Part shown: in pieces, positions 58,493 to 64,000 of the stretch
Position numbering within the stretch: the stretch's first letter is position 1
Layout of the letters: the number at the start of each line of letters is the position of its first letter
From: Betaproteobacteria bacterium
GTDB taxonomy: Bacteria > Pseudomonadota > Gammaproteobacteria > Burkholderiales > Casimicrobiaceae
DNA length: 64,000 nt
NCBI GenBank assembly: GCA_027492485.1
Contig: JAPUER010000016.1
Span: 139,388-203,387 of the forward strand
Direction of reading: 5' to 3'
Notes under the pieces: generated by a model
Told to the model about the DNA's origin: nothing
Seen by the model: the letters and a program-made list of their open reading frames with translations, nothing else
Databases searched by the model: none
Position numbers and translations under genes: made by a program

Positions 58493-61400
58493 ATGACCGC
58501 TACTTTCCTGTCTCTTCGCGGTTCCGCCGCGCTTTCGCAATTCCGTCAAGACAAACTGGTCGCCACGTTGGCCGGCCATCGGGTGACGGCGATCAATGCC
58601 GAGTTCTGGCACTTTGCCGCCGTCAGCCGGGAGCTTACCCGCGAAGAACGCACCCGACTCGATGCCTTGCTGGCATATGGCGCCGATGCCGAGCCGAGTG
58701 ACGGGCATCAGTACGCCTTCCTCGTCGTGCCCCGGCTCGGCACCATCTCGCCGTGGTCGTCGAAGGCGACCGACATCGCGCACAACTGCGGGCTCGATGC
58801 CGTGCGGCGCATCGAGCGTGGCGTCTGGTTCTGGGTGTCGGCTGAAAAAGCCTTGACCACGCAGGCGAAGCGGGCGATCGAGGATGCCTGCCACGACCGC
58901 ATGACGGAGACGGTGTTGCCCGATCTGAAGGCGGCGGAGGCGCTGTTCGAGGCGCACACGGCCAAATCGCTGACCACGATTGCGCGCAGCAAAGCATCGT
59001 TGCAGGCCGCCAACGGCAAGCTCGGCCTCGCGTTGTCAGACGACGAAATCGACTATCTCGTCGCCGCGTTCGACCGCCTGGGCCGCGATCCGACCGACGT
59101 CGAACTGCTGATGTTCGCGCAGGCCAACTCCGAACATTGCCGGCACAAGGTGTTCAACGCGAGCTGGAGCATCGACGGCGAGGCGCAGGACCGTTCGCTG
59201 TTCGCGATGATCCGCAACACGTACAAGCTATCGCCGCAGGGTACCGAGGTCGCGTACTCAGACAACGCGGCCATCATGACCGGTGGCGACGCACAGCGGT
59301 TCTATCCCGATGCCGACGGGCGCTACGCGCTGCATGCCGATCGCACGCACTATCTCGCCAAGGTCGAAACGCACAATCATCCCACCGCCATCGCGCCGTA
59401 TGCGGGCGCCGCCACCGGTGCCGGCGGCGAGATCCGCGACGAGGGCGCGACCGGGCGCGGCGCGGTACCGAAGTCCGGCCTCACCGGTTTCACTACCTCG
59501 AACCTGCGCCTGCCGGGCCTGCCGCAGCCGTGGGAGGCGGCCACTGCCGACGTCGGCAAGCCGGGGCGCATCGTGTCGGCGCTCGACATCATGATCCAGG
59601 GGCCAATCGGCGGCGCCGCGTTCAACGACGAATTCGGCCGCCCCAACCTTGGCGGCTACTTCCGCACCTTCGAGCAGAGGCTCGGCGATACGGTGTATGG
59701 CTATCACAAGCCGATCATGATCGCCGGCGGCGTCGGCGCGGTGTCCGATGCGCACGTGCACAAGATCGCGTTTGCGGCCGGCACGCTGCTGATCCAGCTT
59801 GGCGGCGAGGGCATGCGCATCGGCATGGGCGGCGGTGCCGCCTCGTCGATGACCACCGGCCAGAACACCGCCGATCTCGATTTCGATTCGGTACAGCGCG
59901 GCAACCCCGAGATGGAGCGCCGTGCGCAGGAAGTCATCAACGCCTGCTGGCGCTTGCGCGAGGCCAATCCGATACTGGCGATCCACGACGTTGGCGCCGG
60001 TGGCCTGTCCAACGCGCTGCCGGAACTGGTGCACGATGCGGGCCGCGAGGGCGATCCCCGCGGCGCGCTGTTCGATCTGCGCAAGGTGCTCACGCTCGAG
60101 CCCGGCATGAGCCCTGCCGAGATCTGGTGCAATGAGTCGCAGGAGCGCTACGTGCTCGCGATCGCGCCGCAGAGCCTCGCCACGTTCAAGGCCTTTTGCG
60201 AGCGCGAACGCTGTCCGTTTGCGGTGCTCGGCGTGGCCGACGGCTCCGGCAACCTCACTGTTGCCGACGCGAAGTTCAGCAACCAGCCGGTCGACATGCC
60301 GCTCGAGGTGCTGCTCGGCAAGCCACCCAAGATGGAGCGCAATGCCACGCGCAAGCTCGCGCCCGCCGTGCCGCTGGCAGCGGGTGCGGCAAATCTGCGC
60401 GACTCCGCCTACCGCGTGTTGCAGCATCCGGCAGTGGCCGACAAGACTTTCCTGGTGACCATCGGCGACCGCTTCGTGGGCGGACTCACGGCGCGCGAGC
60501 AGATGGTCGGTCCCTGGCAGGTGCCGGTGGCCGATTGCGCGGTCACGTTGCGCGACTTCGTCGGCAGCGCCGGCGAGGCGATGGCGATGGGCGAGCGCAC
60601 GCCGCTCGCGGTGCTCAACGCGCCCGCCTCGGCGCGCATGGCTGTCGCCGAGGCGATCACCAACATCGCCGCCGCGCGCATCGACGCGATCGGCGACATC
60701 AAGCTGTCCGCCAACTGGATGGCGGCCGTCGGCGTGCCTGGCGAGGACGCCGCGCTGTACGACGCCGTGCGCGCCGTTGGCATGGAGCTCTGTCCGGCGC
60801 TGGGCATCGCGATTCCGGTCGGCAAGGACTCGATGAGCATGCGCACGGCGTGGGGCGAGGGCGACGCGAAGAAATCGGTGCACTCACCGGTTTCGCTGAT
60901 CGTCACCGCGTTCGCCAATGTCGCTGCGGCCGGCAAGACGCTCACGCCGCTGCTGCGCACCGAGGGCGACAATGTTCTTTTGCTGGTCGACGTGGCGCGC
61001 GGCAGGCAGCGTCTTGGCGGCTCGATCCATGCGCAGGTGCATTCGTTGATGGGCGCCGAGGTGCCCGATTGCGATTCGGCCGACGATCTCAAGCGCTTCT
61101 TCGCGGGCGTGCAGATGCTCAACGCGCAGGGGCTCGCGCTGGCCTATCACGACAAGTCCGACGGTGGGCTGTTTGCCACGCTGGTGGAGATGATGATCGC
61201 CTCGCGTTGTGGATTGACGGTGACGCTGGATGCCTGCCTGTCCGTTCGCCCTGAGCGTAGCGAAGGGTCTGATGGCGGATCAAACCCTTCGGCTTTCGCC
61301 TCAGGGCGAACGGATGGGGGCGAAGTGGTGGCCGCGCTGTTCAACGAGGAACTGGGCGCCGTGATCCAGGTGCGTCGCGCCGACCTCGATCGTGCGCGGG

Positions 61401-62446
61401 CCGCGTTTGCCGGCCTGCCGGTGCACGAAGTTGCCACGCTGCGCGACGACGGCAAATTGGTCGTCTCGCTTGCCGGCAAGACCGTCCTCGACGAGGCGCG
61501 CCAGGCGCTGCATGCCGCCTGGAGCGCCACCAGCATCGAAATCCAGCGCCTGCGCGACAACCCCGATTGCGCCGACGCCGAGTTCGACCGTGTGTTCGAC
61601 GATGCCGATGCCGGGCTCGCGCCGCGGGTGCTGTTCGACGCTAGCGTCAACGCCGCCGCGCCGATGATCGCGACCGGCGCCCGCCCCAAAGTCGCGATCC
61701 TGCGCGAGCAGGGCGTCAATTCGCACATCGAGACCGGCCACGTGTTCACGCTCGCCGGCTTCGACGCCTATGACGTGCACATGACCGATCTGCAGACCGG
61801 CCGCCGCTCGCTCGACGAATTCAAGGGCTTCGTCGCCTGCGGTGGCTTCAGCTACGGCGACGTGCTCGGCGCCGGCGCCGGCTGGGCCAAGTCGATCCTG
61901 CTCAATCCAGCGCTGCGCGAGCAGTTTCAGGAATTCTTCAACGAGGACGACAGCTTCGCGCTCGGCATCTGCAACGGCTGCCAGATGCTGGCGCAGATGG
62001 CGCCGATCATCCCCGGCGCCGCGCATTGGCCGAAGTTCGTGCGCAATGGCAGCGAGCAGTTCGAGTGCCGCACGGCGCTGGTCGAGGTGATGGACACGCC
62101 GTCGATCTTGTTCAAGGGCATGACCCAGACGCGCTTGCCGATCGTCGTCGCGCACGGCGAAGGCTTCGCCCAATTCAAGGACGAAGAACAGCTCGAAGCC
62201 GCGCAGCCGCTGGTGACGTTGCGTTTCGTCGACGGCCACGGTGCGGCGACCGAGACCTATCCGCTCAATCCGAACGGCTCACCAGGCGGTATCACCGGAC
62301 TCACCACCGCAGACGGCCGCTTCAATGTGCTGATGCCGCATCCCGAACGCACGCATCGCGTCGAAAACTTCTCGTGGCATCCCGAAGGCTGGACGCGCTC
62401 GCCATGGCTGCGCATGTTCGAGAACGCTCGGGTATGGCTGGGCTAA
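58493..62446 (+). CDS. purL: Phosphoribosylformylglycinamidine synthase PurL
   Basis: 1317 residues, the large single-chain type. It converts FGAR and glutamine to FGAM in purine synthesis. The N-terminal domain is followed by two synthetase repeats (including E-T-H-N-H-P-T-A-I near residue 291 and H-D-V-G-A-G-G-L). The C-terminal glutaminase has Cys1160 in [10 protein letters not shown] and His in M-P-H-P-E-R. Compared with E. coli (1295) it is about 22 residues longer, mostly the segment (about 917-942) encoded by the palindromic repeat at 61241-61314. Stop TAA at 62444-62446. Confidence 0.96.
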   Translation: MTATFLSLRGSAALSQFRQDKLVATLAGHRVTAINAEFWHFAAVSRELTREERTRLDALLAYGADAEPSDGHQYAFLVVPRLGTISPWSSKATDIAHNCGLDAVRRIERGVWFWVSAEKALTTQAKRAIEDACHDRMTETVLPDLKAAEALFEAHTAKSLTTIARSKASLQAANGKLGLALSDDEIDYLVAAFDRLGRDPTDVELLMFAQANSEHCRHKVFNASWSIDGEAQDRSLFAMIRNTYKLSPQGTEVAYSDNAAIMTGGDAQRFYPDADGRYALHADRTHYLAKVETHNHPTAIAPYAGAATGAGGEIRDEGATGRGAVPKSGLTGFTTSNLRLPGLPQPWEAATADVGKPGRIVSALDIMIQGPIGGAAFNDEFGRPNLGGYFRTFEQRLGDTVYGYHKPIMIAGGVGAVSDAHVHKIAFAAGTLLIQLGGEGMRIGMGGGAASSMTTGQNTADLDFDSVQRGNPEMERRAQEVINACWRLREANPILAIHDVGAGGLSNALPELVHDAGREGDPRGALFDLRKVLTLEPGMSPAEIWCNESQERYVLAIAPQSLATFKAFCERERCPFAVLGVADGSGNLTVADAKFSNQPVDMPLEVLLGKPPKMERNATRKLAPAVPLAAGAANLRDSAYRVLQHPAVADKTFLVTIGDRFVGGLTAREQMVGPWQVPVADCAVTLRDFVGSAGEAMAMGERTPLAVLNAPASARMAVAEAITNIAAARIDAIGDIKLSANWMAAVGVPGEDAALYDAVRAVGMELCPALGIAIPVGKDSMSMRTAWGEGDAKKSVHSPVSLIVTAFANVAAAGKTLTPLLRTEGDNVLLLVDVARGRQRLGGSIHAQVHSLMGAEVPDCDSADDLKRFFAGVQMLNAQGLALAYHDKSDGGLFATLVEMMIASRCGLTVTLDACLSVRPERSEGSDGGSNPSAFASGRTDGGEVVAALFNEELGAVIQVRRADLDRARAAFAGLPVHEVATLRDDGKLVVSLAGKTVLDEARQALHAAWSATSIEIQRLRDNPDCADAEFDRVFDDADAGLAPRVLFDASVNAAAPMIATGARPKVAILREQGVNSHIETGHVFTLAGFDAYDVHMTDLQTGRRSLDEFKGFVACGGFSYGDVLGAGAGWAKSILLNPALREQFQEFFNEDDSFALGICNGCQMLAQMAPIIPGAAHWPKFVRNGSEQFECRTALVEVMDTPSILFKGMTQTRLPIVVAHGEGFAQFKDEEQLEAAQPLVTLRFVDGHGAATETYPLNPNGSPGGITGLTTADGRFNVLMPHPERTHRVENFSWHPEGWTRSPWLRMFENARVWLG
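61241..61314. repeat. Palindromic repeat inserted in frame within purL
   Basis: Inverted arms TCCGTTCGCCCTGAG (61241-61255) and CTCAGGGCGAACGGA (61300-61314) with further matching inward (GCGAAGGGT and ACCCTTCG). This is the frequent proteobacterial intergenic repeat reading S-V-R-P-E-R-S-E-G. Here it codes for part of the synthase without a stop. Confidence 0.9.
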
Positions 62447-62447
62447 T

Positions 62448-62563
62448 AGCTTTTTGGCGGAAACGATTGCCCAGTGGACGTTGTACCGAGAAAAACAGAA
62501 TAGTCGACTAGATGAAAAAAAGCCTCGGAACTACCGTGTAGCGGTCGTTACACCTGAAAAGCC
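62448..62563. repeat. GTCGAC-centred palindromic repeat, copy 6
   Basis: 116 bp with core TAGTCGACTA (62501-62510). The left end AGCTTTTTGGCGGAAAC starts one base after the purL stop region, and the right end (GGCTTTTCAG on the minus strand) stops three bases before the stop of the MFS gene. Both ends are exactly 61 bases from the far core edge. Confidence 0.85.
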
Positions 62564-62566
62564 AAT

Positions 62567-63748
62567 CTAAACCGAGCTTCGTGTGCGCCACGCCAGCCAC
62601 AGCGCCGCAAGCGTAGCGCCGCCGATAAAAGGCAAGGCGGTGTAGTTCACCGTCGACCAACCCTGGGCGTTAACCAGCACGCCGGCGCCCGACGACGACA
62701 CGGCCATCGTCGCGAACACCAGCATGTCGTTGAAGCCCTGCACCCGCGTTTTCTCCGACGGGCGATAGGTCTCGGTGAGCAGCGCGGTGCCGCCGATGAA
62801 CATGAAATTCCAGCCGACGCCGAGCACGAAAAGCCCCAGCCAGAAGTGCGTCACCGTGGTGCCCGACAGATCGATGGCCAGCGTCGCGAAATTCAGCAGG
62901 CAACCGGCCAGGATGATCTGCAACGCGCCGAAACGCTTGATCAGATTGCCGGTGAAAAAGCTCGGTGCGAACATGCCCACCACGTGCCACTCGAGCACGA
63001 ACACGCCTTCCTTGAACGGATGCCCGCAGAAGCTCATCGCCAATGGCGTCGCCACCATCAGCAGGTTCATCACGCCATAGCCGAGCGCTGCCGACAGCGC
63101 GGCGACGATGAACTTCGGCTGCCGCGCGATCTCGCGCAGCGGCCGCGCCGCCTCGTCGCTTTTGTCGATGCCGAGCGCCGGCAGTTTCAGTCGCGATTGC
63201 ACGGCCATCGCGACGATGGCGAAGGCCACCAGCGACAGATAGGTGCCGGCGTAGGTGACCGACAGCCAGTCCTTGCTCAGCTTCGAACTCTCCGGACCGA
63301 TCAGCCCGCCGACGATGCCGCCGGCAAGCACCAGCGAGATGGCGCGCGCCTTGTCCGGGCCGGTCACAGCGTCGGCCGCGGCAAACCGGTAGAAGCCGCC
63401 GGTCGCGTTGTAACAGCCGATGAAGAAGGTGCCCAGGCAGAGGCCGGAGAAGGACTTCGCCACCACCGCCACGGCACAGATCACCGCGCCCAATATCGCC
63501 AGCAGGCTACCGGTCATGAAGCCGCGGCGGCGACCACGCTTGCGCATGAATGCCGCCGCCGGCATCGCCGACATCGCGCTGCCGACCACATAGGTCATCG
63601 CCGGCAAGGTGGCGAAGATCTTGTTGTCGGCCAGCATGTAGCCGGTCAGCGCATTCACCGCCATCAGGATGACGGTATTGGTCAGCAGCAGGCCCTGGCA
63701 GAGGGCAAGCAGGATGACCGCGCGACGCTGGTCAGTGGAGAAGCTCAT
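62567..63748 (-). CDS. MFS transporter
   Basis: 393 residues with twelve predicted membrane helices. It has the loop between helices 2 and 3 with R-K-R-G-R-R-R-G-F in place of the usual G-x-x-x-D-R-x-G-R-R consensus, and a matching basic loop later. It exports or imports a small molecule; the substrate is not evident. It is convergent with purL across repeat copy 6, and upstream (at higher coordinates) lies the pncB gene on the same strand, with 63 bases between. Confidence 0.88.
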   Translation of the reverse strand: MSFSTDQRRAVILLALCQGLLLTNTVILMAVNALTGYMLADNKIFATLPAMTYVVGSAMSAMPAAAFMRKRGRRRGFMTGSLLAILGAVICAVAVVAKSFSGLCLGTFFIGCYNATGGFYRFAAADAVTGPDKARAISLVLAGGIVGGLIGPESSKLSKDWLSVTYAGTYLSLVAFAIVAMAVQSRLKLPALGIDKSDEAARPLREIARQPKFIVAALSAALGYGVMNLLMVATPLAMSFCGHPFKEGVFVLEWHVVGMFAPSFFTGNLIKRFGALQIILAGCLLNFATLAIDLSGTTVTHFWLGLFVLGVGWNFMFIGGTALLTETYRPSEKTRVQGFNDMLVFATMAVSSSGAGVLVNAQGWSTVNYTALPFIGGATLAALWLAWRTRSSV

Positions 63749-63811
63749 GTCGGCATGCTAGCGCGCCGTCGTGGCCGGGGCGCGGCGGAGCCGCGGCAAC
63801 ACTGCGTTTCG

Positions 63812-64000
63812 CTACGCGATTTCGAACACCTGTTTCAGATACGCCAGATAGGAAGCATCGTCGCACATCGTCTTGGCCGGCGTGTCGGAGAGTTTGGCGA
63901 CCGGCTGCCCGTTGCAACGCACCATCTTGAGCACGATCTGCAGCGGCGTGTAGCCAAGATCGTTGGTGAGATTGGTGCCGATGCCGAATGCGGTTTTGGC
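63812..64000 (-). CDS. pncB: Nicotinate phosphoribosyltransferase, C-terminal fragment
   Basis: 63 codons to the stop at 63812; the rest lies beyond the window. The peptide includes [13 protein letters not shown] and [20 protein letters not shown]-type residues, then K-T-M-C-D-D. This matches the C-terminal barrel of the E. coli enzyme ([19 protein letters not shown]). It salvages nicotinate for NAD synthesis. Confidence 0.9.
   Translation of the reverse strand, partial: AKTAFGIGTNLTNDLGYTPLQIVLKMVRCNGQPVAKLSDTPAKTMCDDASYLAYLKQVFEIA

Overview
The window reads as a chromosomal segment of a GC-rich betaproteobacterium, probably Burkholderiales or a close relative. Reasons: a phasin gene and a phaR-type PHA regulator side by side, the smc-zipA-ligA gene order, a proteobacterial sigma-32-type clpB promoter, class 2 pyrD, Pit with its DUF47 partner, and dense, mostly housekeeping gene content. 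No rRNA, tRNA, CRISPR array, prophage or replication origin was seen. The only insertion sequence is one degenerate IS5-family copy.

Layout. 1-3.8 kb: start of an endonuclease/exonuclease/phosphatase-family gene, a peptide-type ABC binding protein, and two secreted proteins (beta-helix; dockerin-like). 4-13.8 kb: hrpA, a DUF1631 gene, a molybdopterin-binding-fold gene, pyrD, mltB and queF. 14-21.8 kb: smc-zipA-ligA-galU in one direction. 21.9-27.9 kb: a minus-strand operon of penicillin acylase, secreted alpha/beta hydrolase and a two-gene NatAB-like exporter. 28-31.4 kb: clpB and a HigBA-type toxin-antitoxin pair. 31.5-35.1 kb: a K+ channel/RCK protein, small membrane proteins and a Gly-rich membrane protein. 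35.4-37.6 kb: phasin, IS, phaR. 37.8-42.9 kb: rimO, NUDIX, an orphan ModA-like protein, a cupredoxin and DUF72. 43-48.8 kb: DUF47-pit, a LytS/LytTR two-component pair and an S9 peptidase. 48.8-55.8 kb: a divergent IclR-controlled catabolic cluster with two KstD-like flavoproteins and an AroE-like dehydrogenase. 55.9-64 kb: glutamate dehydrogenase, a glutamate/aspartate-type binding protein, purL, an MFS transporter and the end of pncB.

Three things stand out. (1) A family of about 116-bp imperfect palindromes centred on GTCGAC occurs six times, always between genes. Each copy has RGCTTTT-type ends about 60-61 bases from the core, and three copies lie between convergent stop codons. (2) The IclR cluster has a pair of TGGAAT...ATTCCA operators in its divergent promoter, and its AroE paralogue has lost shikimate-binding residues, which suggests dehydrogenation of an alicyclic acid other than shikimate. 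(3) Two different palindromic repeats are inserted in frame inside the essential-type genes hrpA and purL.

Likely working units are smc/zipA/ligA/galU; the acylase-hydrolase-exporter operon; DUF47/Pit; the sensor kinase/regulator pair; phasin with PhaR and its apparent operators; and the glutamate uptake/oxidation pair. Functions rest on recognised motifs and family resemblance read by eye; no database search was possible.
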